Of a stretch of 64,000 nucleotides of DNA, positions 1 through 11,790 are shown piece after piece (position 1 is the first letter of the stretch; each line of letters starts with the position of its first letter). The DNA is from Oxytricha trifallax. Its lineage: Eukaryota > Ciliophora > Spirotrichea > Sporadotrichida > Oxytrichidae. The translations under genes were made by a program, and so were the position numbers. The notes beneath the pieces are model-generated. The model saw only the letters and a program-made list of their open reading frames with translations. It had not been told where the DNA came from and made no database searches. The DNA lies in the NCBI GenBank assembly GCA_000711775.1, contig ARYC01017975.1, positions 1-64,000 of the forward strand, given 5' to 3'.

Positions 1-902
1 TCAAGAGATAGAAGCTGCATGAATTAATAAATCAACGGTAGGCAACACTATATTAGCATGCTTCTAAGCCAAAGCTTTGAACATACCTGCATTAAATGCA
101 ATTGATATTAGCAGTTGTATTGATAACTTTTTGCAAATAAGCGTTCCTGCAAAACCAAAACTTATTGTAATTGATGACTATGCATACAAGGTGTATCCTT
201 ACAACTATCTACTTAAGAATGAGCAGTACCAAAATGAGTTTGCTAACGAATACATGATTCTTAGAGAGGCATATAGAAGAGATTGCAAGAACTTGCTTAA
301 GCTAAATGGTGTAATTTTAAGCTACGGTTATATCGCATTAAGGCTTAAGAAATATGAAATGACTCTGAGAGAATATCTGAATCATAACAGATACCCAGAT
401 GATTTGAATAAAATACTATCAGAATGATATAAGGTGTCAAGGAGTTGCATGAACTTGGATATGTTCATAGAGATTTGAAGCCAGAAAATGTTATGATAAA
501 CTCTGCCCTATAGAAGTAGTTGTTATAGATTTCAATAGAGCATTAAGATAGAAGATAGTAACCTTAGCAAAGGTTCTTGGGACACCTGGATACTTCCCAA
601 TCAGAGAGAAATGGACTAATGGCTCTGTCTAATGGGATGTATGGGCAATCGGAGCTATTATATTAGAGAGTGATATGGAAAGTATGGCTTACTTTGGTAC
701 AAAGTTTGAAAAATAATCAATCATTTTAGCTTAGAAGCATATCAAGTAAGAAAATGTATGCAAGGAAATAAAAAAGATAGTAGAGATGATAATAATCAGT
801 GCTCCCTCCTATCCAAGGTAGACAATGGATGACATACTTATGCCACTTAAGAGAGCAAGATTCCAGAGGTATAACAAAGACAAGCAAATAAAATTCGTTT
901 GA
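1..902 (+). pseudogene. TBE zinc-finger/kinase protein, C-terminal kinase part, frameshifted
   Basis: With TAA/TAG as Gln, 77-427 encodes the kinase N-lobe region and aligns residue by residue with the homologous gene of the complete TBE (shared YAYKVYPYNYLL-like and EFANEY motifs). The frame then shifts. The catalytic loop HRDLKPEN follows near 463-490, then after another shift DFNRA (near 525-545) and GTPGYFP (near 577-600), ending at TGA 900-902. At least two frameshifts separate these pieces, so this copy is broken. The N-terminal zinc fingers lie outside the window. In TBEs this protein is of unknown function; the kinase motifs are clear. Confidence 0.85.
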
Positions 903-992
903 ATTAAATCACTTAATATTCATTAAATATACATTAAATTCACATAAAACCTGCGTTTTCTCTACTAACCCCAATAAGACCCCAACTATACA

Positions 993-1040
993 CTACAAAT
1001 CAAAGCACTTATAAACCTCACTAAGGGGTTTTGGGGTTTT
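993..1040. repeat. TBE terminal inverted repeat with telomeric sequence
   Basis: This stretch of about 48 bp ends in two and a half G4T4 units. It is the reverse complement, with one or two differences, of 11791-11838. The telomeric repeat at a transposon end is the hallmark of TBEs. Confidence 0.9.
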
Positions 1041-1264
1041 GATTCTATTCCTATATGTAATTTTGCTTTTACGATTAAAAGCTTGTTGATAAACAATGCG
1101 TTTAATGTCCAGAGGGATAATACTCACTAAATCTTAATATCCCCAGATGTTATGATTGTGGAGAATATCTTGACCTTAATTAATTATAGGCTGAAAAATT
1201 AAAGTTCATTGTATTTATAAATTCAATTTTATTAATTTATAAATTTTAAATATATAGTTGTTTA

Positions 1265-1780
1265 CCAATTACGGTACCCCGGAGTAGTGAATGCATTCGG
1301 CTTTAACGAGACAAGTCCCAGATACGAGAACCTTCTCTATATACGACATACAAGATATAAAGGTCCAAGGCAACATACACGTAGATCGTTGATCATATCA
1401 TGTCGTATTAAATCAGAAAGATACCGTTATCTTTTAAAAAGTGAAACAAGTGATTAATGACAATGCAAATAGCTGTGCCACACCCCAGGATTCCTATATT
1501 GGCATCATTTTTCAAGAAAGTACAAAAAATTCTACAGGAAAAAACCTTGATAGAGTACAAAAGATAAATTTCACATCTAGTTAGGGGAATGTTTTGACAG
1601 AAAAATGAATGAGGTTTTTCATGGATTAAAACACCTAAGAAAAGTAGAAACAAATCAGTAAGATAAGTATACGTACGAGGGAATATAGAAGTTTGCGCTC
1701 ACGACGGCATTTTAGCCGAGATGCATACCAACATCCATGGCGAAAAACTGGTATAAGACATTGTCCTGATATCGATTATT
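1265..1780. other. GC-richer island, probable macronuclear-destined segment(s)
   Basis: Base composition rises clearly above the AT-rich surroundings, as in other coding islands here. Several frames are open under the ciliate code. A plus frame is open from about 1258 to a TGA near 1457, and a minus frame starting at 1653 encodes a hydrophobic 80-plus residue stretch. I cannot choose the strand from sequence alone. No recognised domain. Confidence 0.4.
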
Positions 1781-2242
1781 TAAATTATCCTACTGTATTG
1801 ATCTCGTATCTCCAGAATTAATTTCAATTATAAAAAATAAATAACTATTTATATAGTTCCTCTGCCAAAATAAAATGCCTGCAATATCCTAAGCAAGAAA
1901 TTACTATTCAGATAATTTTATTTAATCAAGCAACCTATTCCAATCAAATAAATTTATGTTAATTTAAAAATATTTATAGTAGATTCATAATATAAATTAA
2001 ACCCACATCCACCAGTATCAGTTTCTGTCAATGAAGATTCTGGCCTATAAAAATGGGAAATAGTTCTTATTGTTATTTTTCCATGTTTTTCTATCCCATT
2101 CTTTTGCTTTGCTGCTTGTAAATTAAGAAGAAGATGTAAATAGTAAAATCGTAGAGCAGTTAATCCATAGCCAAATAGATAAATTTAAAATATTCAAGTC
2201 AGAAATAATGCAATCAATACTTTTAAAACGTTTCTTTTTTCA
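1781..2242. other. AT-rich stretch, no gene seen
   Basis: Low-complexity AT-rich DNA between a coding-like island and the fold-back element. No protein-like frame or repeat that I recognise. Probably eliminated DNA. Confidence 0.5.
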
Positions 2243-3020
2243 TGGAGGGGGTGGAGTCTAAGTCGGTGTAAACAATTTTTCAAAAACCTAAGCAAAATTT
2301 TTTACAAAAAACCTCAAAATCCTAAGTTGGTGCAGGATCATTTTTTTATATCATTGATCTATCTGATCAACCTACCCCCCCATAAAAAGTGTCATTATTT
2401 ATTAGAATTTACTTCCCTTCTACTAAATCGGACTCCTTCATGACATTTCGATCATAAGACAGTAATATTTTTATCATTTTTATAACATATTATTATTAAA
2501 ATTTTTTTTCTCACTAGGACAGATATTTTATATTTGTTAAATATATATTTTCATAATAAAATCTAATTAGCAAATTAAGAACGAATATTGAAATTTAGAA
2601 CATCATTTTTATTGGCTGGCTCAATTAATTGCCTTTATGAAGTACAGTATTCAGGGAGCAAATTTGATTTTATGTCAGATATCATTATTTTTTGCCAATA
2701 ATAATTATGTTTTTAAATGACTAATTAGATTTTTATATGAGTATATATTTTATTTTTTACTAATATAAAATATCTGTCCCAGTGAAAAATAATTTTGTAA
2801 TAATAATATGTTATAAAAATGATAAAAATATTACTGTCATATGATCGATATGTCATGAAGGAGTCCGATTTAAAAGATGAGAAGTAAATTTTAATAAATA
2901 ATGATACTTTTATGGGGGGTAGGGTGATCAGATAGATAAATGATGTCAAAAAATGATCCTGCACCAACTTAGAATTTTGACGTTTTTTGTGAAAAAAATT
3001 TAGCACAGACTTAGACCCCC
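2243..3020. mobile_element. Fold-back element with ~300-bp inverted repeats and 9-bp target duplication
   Basis: The left arm (2243 to about 2571) and right arm (about 2719 to 3020) are diverged inverted copies of each other. The outer ends read GGGGG-TC-TAAGTC and GACTTAGACCCCCC. A direct repeat CTTTTTTCA lies at 2234-2242 and 3021-3029, exactly outside the arms, as expected for a target-site duplication. The ~147-bp centre has no protein-like frame, so this is a non-autonomous MITE or fold-back element. Confidence 0.75.
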
Positions 3021-3329
3021 CTTTTTTCAAAATTAAAATTATTTAAAGCTTTAAAATTATAATTAAAATGTCCCGTTTATAATTATTGATATTGATTTTA
3101 AGAATTTAATAAAATTAAAAATCATTTTACAATTTATGTACAAAGAAGTGAAAAGTTATAATTTATAAAAAATACTAATATTGATTTGAATTGGATTTTC
3201 TTATGCGAATTCCTCTCAATTCATCTTTTCTGAAAATATATTTAATTAAAATATTTTTTTGAAACCTTTATTATAAATTATAATTTAATTATTTTTTCTT
3301 CTTCAATTATTAATTAATAATTCTTGGAA

Positions 3330-4128
3330 TTGATATTATTTTTTGCTATATCTTCGATTTTGGCTTGGATAGAATAAATCAATTTGTATAACTTAAGAAA
3401 GAAAAACTTGAATTAATTAAAAATTTAGCTCCTGAGTTCTAGTATAATTCTTTGTAAGAAAATGGATACCACTAAATCTCTTGTGGAATCTGCTTATCTG
3501 AATATACATCTAAAGATATTATTCGAGAGACATAGTGCAAACATTTATTTCATTCTAACTGTATTTTAGAATGGGCACAGAATCAACTTAACAAATTTGA
3601 ATATTAAATCTAAGATCCACTCTGTCCTTACTGTAAATCAAGCTTATTAATGTAAAGTAAATATTATTCTTAATTTATAATATAAATTAATTGATATGAG
3701 AACTGACAAATCAAAATAAAAAGTTAAAATTGTCTTATAAATATTTGTACTTAATAGATAAAAAACAAATTCACAAATTTTTGACCTAAATTTTTATTTA
3801 TAAAACTGTTTAACAATATAAGTGATAAATAAAATATTAAAGAAATAAGAACTCGATGATTCTGAATAATAGAGACATTACTAGAGTTAGTAATTTATTT
3901 ATTTATAATTTATTAAAATTTATGCTTGGAATAGAATCTGATAGAACTAACTTACAAAGTTTTAATTCTCCTCACTTAAGCTAGATCCCAAACAACATTT
4001 CATAAAATCATTAACAATTAATTGATCAAAACATTGCTGGTCATGATGATAGTTCATAGATCAGAGATCATCAGGCTCAATAAAACAAAATATAAAAAGA
4101 TAGAATGAAATTAAAAAAAAATGATTGA
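3330..4128 (+). CDS. RING-H2 zinc-finger protein, C-terminal part in two segments
   Basis: Under the ciliate code the plus frame around 3482-3640 contains a complete C3H2C3 RING-H2 finger. It starts CGIC, then after 14 residues continues C-x-H-x2-H-x2-C, and after 20 residues closes with CPYC. Such fingers usually bind E2 enzymes in ubiquitin ligases. The frame is open upstream to about 3330. A second plus block, about 3922-4128, is rich in Gln and Asn and ends at TGA 4126-4128. The two blocks share ATG at 3650-3652 and 3922-3924. Removing 3653-3924 joins them in frame, suggesting an AT-rich IES with a short pointer. The N-terminus and start are not identified. The RING call is strong; the join is inferred. 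Confidence 0.72.
3653..3924. other. Probable IES inside the RING-H2 gene (pointer ATG)
   Basis: AT-rich spacer between two coding blocks. Both borders carry ATG, and excision with one copy kept maintains the frame. A 3-bp pointer is weak evidence by itself. Confidence 0.4.
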
Positions 4129-4485
4129 AATCCATGAATAAAAATCAGGATTTTCATAAAATCTTTTTAGATATATTTTTATTATAAAATTTATTAAAAA
4201 ACACATTTACCAATATATTTATAATTTCGTCTCCTCCCAAAAAAATAAAATTTTCATTAGAAATAATTATTAACATAAAACATTTGAATTAAAAAATCAT
4301 TTTCGTTAGTATTATATAATTTATAATTTTAGCTTATTAAGATAATTTTTTGCTTAATTAATTTAATTAATTTTACAGAATTTGGGCTAAAATTATAAAA
4401 ATCTTAAAAGAAAATATTCTGGACTTTAAATCATAATGTATATATCAATTTTTGAAATAAAAAGTCGTACCACTTCTTTTTATTG
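4129..4485. other. AT-rich stretch, no gene seen
   Basis: AT-rich DNA between the RING gene stop and the first MITE copy. No feature recognised. Confidence 0.5.
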
Positions 4486-4906
4486 AATATTGTAGGAATA
4501 CATTCGAAATTGGGAAATTAAAATTAATTAAATTAAATTTAAATCAAAATAATGGCAGTTAAAGTTGTCTAATTTAAACGATCTTGGGCTATTCGATAAA
4601 GAATTTAAAATTAGCTGGACTTTATTATTGGCGGTACTATTTTATCTAATCCATGGAGCGAGATAACTTGACTTTAATGTGAGGGTACAATTGAATAAAT
4701 TTAGATGCATTTAATTAATATCGAGTTATCTCGCTCCAGGGATGCGATAAAATAGTACCGCCAATAATAAAGTCCAGCTAATTTTAAATTATTTATCGAA
4801 TAGCCCAAGATCGTTTAAATTGGACAACTTTAACTGCCATTATTTTGATTTAAATTTAATTTAATTAATTTTAATTTCCCAATTTCGAATGTATTCCTAC
4901 AATATT
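4486..4906. mobile_element. ~420-bp palindromic MITE, copy 1
   Basis: The whole unit is a long inverted repeat centred near 4696. The ends read AATATTGTAGGAATAC and its reverse complement, and the inner parts carry GGCAGTTAAAGTTG and TTATTATTGGCGGTACT in both orientations. A second well-preserved copy is at 51560-51974, with degraded copies near 5985-6362 and 8205-8570. No coding capacity, so this is a non-autonomous fold-back family. Confidence 0.85.
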
Positions 4907-7029
4907 ATAAAATGGTATTTTATTAAGGTATTTTCAGAAACTTAAATTGAATATTATATTGATGACTTAAGAATTTTAATTGGAAATTGCAGTTTTATTT
5001 TAAATAACTATTCTATTTGGTGTATATTACTAGGGAAAAAGTAATTATCATGAACAAAACTTTATTTAATAAGATTCATGAAAAAAAATTATTTATATAA
5101 TTTTTGACTTTATCTTTATTTTAAAAGCTTTATTTTTAATTAAATTCCACTAAAATAATTTTAATTTGCCACTTTATCTTAATGTCATAATATCATATAT
5201 ATAATATCATAATAGTTAAATAGTTAACATTCAATTTTAATTTAATTAACTACTTCCTAATTGTCTTAAATTTAACCTTAGCTATCATAAAATGAAGATC
5301 CTCGATTAAATGACTTATAAGATTTAGTTATGGGATAGAATTGCCATTTCAATAATCAAGAACAACTAAATAATGTTCTGGATGAAGATAGCAAAGTCAT
5401 AGGCAATTTGTTTAAAATTTATCATATTATATCAATGAGATTAACTTTTAGGTTGTTTAACAAGAACTTTAAAATATGAACATGAGTACAAATGCTAATT
5501 AAGATCACCACATAGAAAGTAATTTAAATTCAGCATAAATTATGAGTCCAGCAAGCAGATCATCATTATTTTAGGAATACATTTGAATTTGGAAGATAAA
5601 TTAAACTAAATTGACTAAATAGATATAAAATTGATTAAACTATTAGATTAGGGAGAGTAAATTCAAATTTAAATAAGTTATATATTATTTACCTTAAGTT
5701 CAAATTTTTGGAACAGTTTCCACCTAACTACTTTATTTTCTTTGGACAGAGCATTGAGAATGAGACTGTAGTTGTTATGGCTGTAATGAATTTATCTTAT
5801 CAACCAAAATAGAAAAACTCATAAAACTGCTTATTAATATTAGCTCAAGTTTAAAATATTTCCTAATCTAGAATGATGATTCATAAATATTCACAATAGT
5901 ATAAGTTCAGCTAAAATTGAAAATTCTACATACAACCAATTAATTAATTTTTTTATAATTCATTTTCGCAAATCGAATGTAATCCTGCAATTATAAATTA
6001 AATTACTGCCATTTTATTTATTTATCTCATCCTCGTCGATATAGTAATTGTTTGAGGAAAAATTTAAAATTAGTTTGGTAGCAAATTTCATGGTATAGCT
6101 GGCTAGATAAATTAAATATTAATATTGGCATCAAAATCAGCTAAATAATCAATCAAAATAATATTGATTAGTCTCGCTTCAGGATCGAAATACAATAGTT
6201 AAAGTCATTAGTAAAGTCCAATTAACTTTCAATTATGTCTAAAAAACAAAATGCTGCCTTGAATTAAACTTATTTAACTGCCTCTCATTCAAAAAAATTA
6301 TTAATTTAATTTTAATTAATATTATTTCTCTCTCGAATTCAGATGAATTCCTACAATATTAAGCAATTAATGAAAATCTTTAATAGTTTAGGAAAAGATT
6401 TATAAATCATAAATTTACTATTTAGCATAACAAAATTCTTTATACAAACAAGAGTTGTTAATAGTTTATATTAAAAGAAATAAGTTGATTTAATTTAGAG
6501 TAATTTTTATTAATATTGAATTTCTATTGATATAAATGTAAATAATCCCCCAATGTTTTATTAAAAATTAAAAAGTTCCATCATTCTATAAGAAAATGCA
6601 TATTTTTAACAAATTTTATTTAATGAACAAAAAAATAAATGTATAAATTGTTGATTCAAATTTTGTAATGAGAAATAGTTATTAAATAAAGAAAACTGAA
6701 AAAAAAAGTCAAGGATTGTAATTTTATTAAAGAAAAAATTAATATAAAATTTTTATTAAATCTGATGCAATTTATAATAGAAATGGTCTCAAAATTACTT
6801 CCTAATCTGAGAATCTGGTAAAATATTTATATTAATTAATTGAAAATAAGCATTGCATCTTTTGTGCTGCTCAGATTTTCATAAGTTAACTTAACTATTA
6901 TCAATTTAAAAAAAAATTTATTAAGTCTTTATCAAGGTTTTACTCTAAATTAATATTTAAATACATAATTTTCAATGCTAAAAACTAAACTAACTAAATC
7001 ATACAGAACTTATATATATACCTAAATTA
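4907..7029. other. AT-rich region with degraded MITE remnants
   Basis: No gene seen. A degraded copy of the palindromic MITE spans about 5985-6362, recognisable by GTAATCCTGCAATTATA near the left end and GAATTCCTACAATATT near the right end. A further terminal fragment lies near 5572-5590. The rest is low-complexity AT-rich DNA. Confidence 0.5.
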
Positions 7030-7508
7030 GGGGGGAAGTTTCCTGCCCAGTTTTATGATAAAAAAATTTTTTTAGGGAAGTTTCCTGGCAAGTAAATTAT
7101 TTTATATTTTTTTCAACATTTTATTTAGTTGGTTATTATTTCTAACAACTAGTATTAACTTTTAATAATTTAAATTACATTAGATTGAAGATATATTAGT
7201 CTATTTCTGCTGAATTTTTTAATATTTATCTCTTTAAACATTAATATTCCTCTTCAAATGCATTTTGATTTATGATAAATATTAATATTTTCTTATAAGA
7301 TTCTAATTTATGTTTATATAACGTTATTCATAGTAAACTACATGAACTTATATTTTTGAAGATCTTAAAGGATGTTTAATATATCCATAAAACATTGGTA
7401 AATTAAAAAAATGATTTAAATATAATGTTATGAAAATTCATGAAATTATATATAATAAAATTTACTTGCCAGGAAACTTCCCACTTGCCAGGGAACTTCC
7501 CCCCCCCC
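7030..7508. mobile_element. Short element with poly-G ends and TAAATTA target duplication
   Basis: The ends are inverted and carry GGGAAGTTTCCTGGCAAGT twice on each side in slightly different versions. TAAATTA lies at 7023-7029 and 7509-7515, immediately outside. The interior of about 330 bp is AT-rich without a protein-like frame, consistent with a non-autonomous DNA transposon. Confidence 0.75.
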
Positions 7509-7629
7509 TAAATTAATTTTGAATAATAAAATTGTATAATGATATAAAATTTCTTATCATTAATTTCTAAAATGAGGTAAATAAAAAATTAAATATCAAT
7601 ATAATTATTTTAATTGGATCAAGACAAGG

Positions 7630-7930
7630 TCACCTGGTAGAGGGCAGCACAACCAATAGTAGGAGGATGTTTGATTTTATCCCCAGAACCGCTAACGGTT
7701 TTTACCAGAGAATGATCATAAGACATCCTAAAAAACTTGTAATAAGTAATGGCAAGGGTGGAGTCATATATGCGACCAGATCTTGATCAGGTTCTTCAGT
7801 AGAAACTCCTAAATATTCCCCAGTTTAGAATCTGATTAACTTATCTTTGATGACTTGGTTTGACAAGCTTAAGAAGTTGATAATTGCATTGGTGTCTTCA
7901 TCAAGTATAACATAACAAAGTACTCCATGT
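7630..7930 (-). CDS. Membrane-protein fragment (C-terminal part), unknown function
   Basis: The minus frame, read with TAA as Gln, is open for about 100 codons from near 7930 to TGA at 7632-7630. It starts with an acidic, soluble-looking stretch (VILDEDTN) and ends with strongly hydrophobic segments around TPPLPLLITSFLGCL and NILLLLVVL, which look membrane-spanning. The block is GC-richer than its flanks and ends abruptly in AT-rich DNA, as expected of an MDS. The N-terminus is missing. I do not recognise the family. Confidence 0.6.
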
Positions 7931-8204
7931 TTAAAATTACTGAGTTACTAAATTAAAATAATTCATTAATAAACCTTATTATCAATTATTTATTACACTT
8001 GACCTTCAGTTTACTCTTATTTACTAACTATTTTAATTATTTAAATATTTTTTAATTAAAAATATAATCAAGATAGTAATTTATTTCTATTTTTAATCTT
8101 AAAGATTTTCCTTTTATCTTATGTAAAAATTGAAAGTAAATTTTCTTTAATAAATATTGTTGAAATAAATTGGAGTTTAAAATTATTTTTAAATTAATTT
8201 AATA

Positions 8205-8570
8205 ATTTGTTAAATTTAGATTGAAAATTCGATCAATTTATATTTAACTGGGTTTATTCTATAGAAAATTTTAAATTAGCAGGACTTTAATATTGGAAGT
8301 ACTATTTCATCTCATACCTGTAGAGAGAAAACCTCACTTTAATTAAACATCTGTAAATGAATTATATTTTATCCTCCAATTTTAATTAAAGTTATATCGC
8401 TCCTTCAATGCGATAAAATAGTAACACAAATAATAATATCCAGCTAATTTTGAATTCTCTATAGAATAAGATGATCATTTAAATTGACCAACTTTAACTG
8501 CCAATTATTTAATGTATTAGCAATTAAATCCAATTAATTTCACAATTTTGAATGTATTCTAGATTCAATC
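8205..8570. mobile_element. Degraded copy of the palindromic MITE
   Basis: Contains the family's internal pieces in order on both arms, for example TTAGCAGGACTTTA on the left and CCAGCTAATTTTGAA and AACTTTAACTGCCAA on the right, and ends at GAATGTATTCTAG. Clearly more diverged than the copies at 4486 and 51560. Confidence 0.65.
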
Positions 8571-11500
8571 AATTATGAATAAAGGAATTCAAGAATTTCA
8601 ATTTTACAAGTATTAAATTGTCTTTAATTTTAATATTTTTATTATAATAAATTAAAGATTTTTAATCATTTTATTTAAATCTCTCAGTATTAAAAACTTT
8701 ATTAAGCATCTTTTTATGGCAAATCATAAATAAATAATTTTTTTTATTTCTCAAAGGTATAAACATTTTTAAATTGTAATTATTACTTTTTAATTTAATT
8801 GAAAAAAGATATAATTAATTTTTAAATAGATATCAAAATAATTATAAAAGTTATTTTATAATTTAATGATGATAAAATTAATTTATAATAAAGTGATCAG
8901 AATATAATATCAAAATCCAACAAAAAAAGAATTTAAAAATGTTGATATAAATTTTCATTTTTATTTAAGCATTTTGCTCTTTAACTACAGCTGAGATACT
9001 TTCCGAACAATACTTTTCTTAAAATTTAATTATTGGAGAAGGATGGTCCCTCCTGCCTATTTTTACGCCGATTCCTATAGCTTTAATTATTTCATAAAAG
9101 ATAAAACAATTTTTATTTTTGACAATAGTGTGCAATATATTTTAAATTATTTATAACAATTTAATTGTTATTATTTTAATCTATATACTTTTTAAAAAAA
9201 TACTATAAAAAGCTTTTTAATTCAAACTGATATGCAAACAAAAGAAATTAAAACAATTTAATATTAAATATCTAAGCTTTATAATTTAATGCATTTTATT
9301 GATTTTAATAATATTTTTCAGCTGAATAAAAATATAAATATTTTTTCAAAAATGAAAATATCTAAAATAATTTACCATAAAAATATTGTTTTAGTTTAGA
9401 ATGATATAAAATAGAAAAGAAAAATTTATGTTTGACTAGTAATCCCTATTTTTAATATATATTTCCAAATCAGATTTGTTTTCAATATATCCTAATATAA
9501 AGCTTAAGTCATGGAAATTAATCCCATCCTTTCACATCCCAATCAATCACATACAAATTATTATAAGGATTTTCTATTTATAATAATTTATTTCATAAAA
9601 ATATTATAAAAAATTATAAAGGTAATAAAGTTAGGGAATTTCAATATTTTTGTTCATCATAATAAAAACTAAAATCAAATTTAAATTCTTTCACTATTAG
9701 TAATTAAATATTAAGTAATTTAATTATAATATTTTAATATGATATTTTGTAGAAAAAAATTTTGTATGATACTTATAGTTATCTTGGCAAAAATTAAAGT
9801 TGAAAGTATCATTAAGAAAATAATAAATTAAATAGGGGGTGGAATTTCAGGAACCCAAACTTACTCAATATGACTTTAAATTAATTTTTTTAATGGATTA
9901 CTACATTTTTATGTAAAATAAATAAATATTATGACTTCTGTATAATAAAAGGTGACATAATTGCTTTTATTAGCTGTTAAAATGAAAATAAAAGCTTCAT
10001 TAATAACCCCAAACAAATCATTTAGAGTATTTTTAAAAAGAAATTTATTTATTCAAAATATTAGCATATAAAAATACAAATCAAAATTTACATGAATATT
10101 CTATAGTGTTGTTTAAATATTTTATAAATTAATCGTTTCAAATAAGGACATTTAGAGAGCAAAATTTTAAGAGGTTGATATTTTATATATTAAAATTATT
10201 AGTAATAAGATGATTTTCTTAAAATTTATAATTTTAAATAAAATCAAAGTGATATTCTCTAAATTTTATCGTTATTTGGTTATGATAAATTTCTCTATAT
10301 TAACTTCCTTAGCTTTTCATAGCAAAAAATGCTAACTCACTTGACTTATATTGATCTTTAACTATTTTAAAAACTTTTTATTTTTTAAATGATTTTACTC
10401 TCTTCTTTTTAGCTAAGTTATCATTCTTTGAAAATTGCTCTCAATAAAATTCCTGGCATTGATCATATATCTCATTTAAATTACAACTCTTTAATTTTCA
10501 AACTGTCTTTTTCTATGTAATAAAAAATTAATAATGTAATGAAAAAAGTTTTATTTAAATTTTCATTGTTAATATTCATTGTAAGCGAAATTTTAAGATT
10601 TATCATATTCTTTGTTAAATTTTTATTGTTTTTAATTAAGAAATCTTAAACAAATTTTATTATTTCTTTTTCAGAGTTCTTATCTATAATTATTGCAATA
10701 TTGTGCAGTTATTATTGAATGAAGGTAGATAACAAAACAATCTAAGTATTTTTTTACTTATTCCAAAAATAAAATCATGAGTTTATATTTTAATCTATTT
10801 GTTTTGTTGGCCAATTATACCGAGACCTCAACATTATAGAATTTATTAAGAAAAAATAATATATGTAAAGAAAAGCATAATTTAAGTTATTCCAAACTTA
10901 TGCAATATTCAATTATCATTTAAATTTACAGTTTAAATAGATAATCTAAATCAGTCTTATCTAAACTCAATATCAGTCTTGTAGTATAATATATTCATCA
11001 TTAGTTATCTAAGGAATTGAGTTTTTATTTTAAACATAGGAATCTGTAAATGGACTTCCAAAATACAGGTGTATGAAAAATGTGCTCGTATTACATAGTT
11101 ATAGCATTAAAGTTATGAAATTACTAAAACTAATAGTTATCTTAAGAATGGATTTTAAATTCTTCTATTCTTATTAAATGCGAGTAAATTATTGTTTATA
11201 ATAGCAACTAAAAAAATCTTTTTATTTCTTACACCGTTTTTAAATTAGTTTTATATGCATACTTACCGAGATATAAATATTAAAGTAAATTAATTTTTGT
11301 TCTTAACAAAACTCTATTTTTAGATATTTTTATATTCAGATTATATTCAAAATTATATATTTGAATATAATCTGTTATTAATTGTACTACTAAATCCATA
11401 AAATAGAGTTTGATAGAATAACTAAATGTAATGAATTTATATTTTTGTTTCAATTTATAAAATAATCGAATTTAAAGTTTAAAGAGTATAAATAAATTTA

Positions 11501-11790
11501 GGAACTTATATTTATAAAATCATTAATCAATTGACTTCATTTTATTTTAAGTATATGTATAAACAATTTTTTATTTTAGAATAAACAGGAATTTGAGTAT
11601 ATTTTTTTTTAAATTTTAGATAATTTAAAACAAGTATTTTAATCAATATAAATGAATAATTATGATTTATTGTTGATGCTTAATCTCTCGTAAACCCAAA
11701 ATACCAAGAAAATGATAAAAATAATAGAGTTTTCGCATATTAAAGAGAAATCAATAATGTATAATATTCAGACATTTTGACTGTAGAATA
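8571..11790. other. 3.2 kb AT-rich DNA, no gene seen
   Basis: Very AT-rich, no convincing coding frame under the ciliate code, no recognised repeat. A GGGGG-containing terminus-like motif at about 9835 may be a fragment of one of the poly-G-ended elements. Ends at the telomeric terminus of the TBE at 11791. Confidence 0.5.

Larger units (their letters stand above)
1..1040 (+). mobile_element. Right-hand part of a telomere-bearing element (TBE)
   Basis: The right end is a telomere-like terminus reading GGGGTTTTGGGGTTTT up to about 1040. Its inner part (about 993-1040) is the reverse complement of the left end of the element at 11791, so it is a terminal inverted repeat of the same TBE subfamily. 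The interior carries the 3' part of the zinc-finger/kinase gene running toward the terminus, the arrangement seen in the complete TBE at 14364-18503. The element is cut by the window edge, so its other genes are not visible. The repeat differs from that of the complete TBE beyond the telomeric block, so at least two TBE subfamilies are present. Confidence 0.9.
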
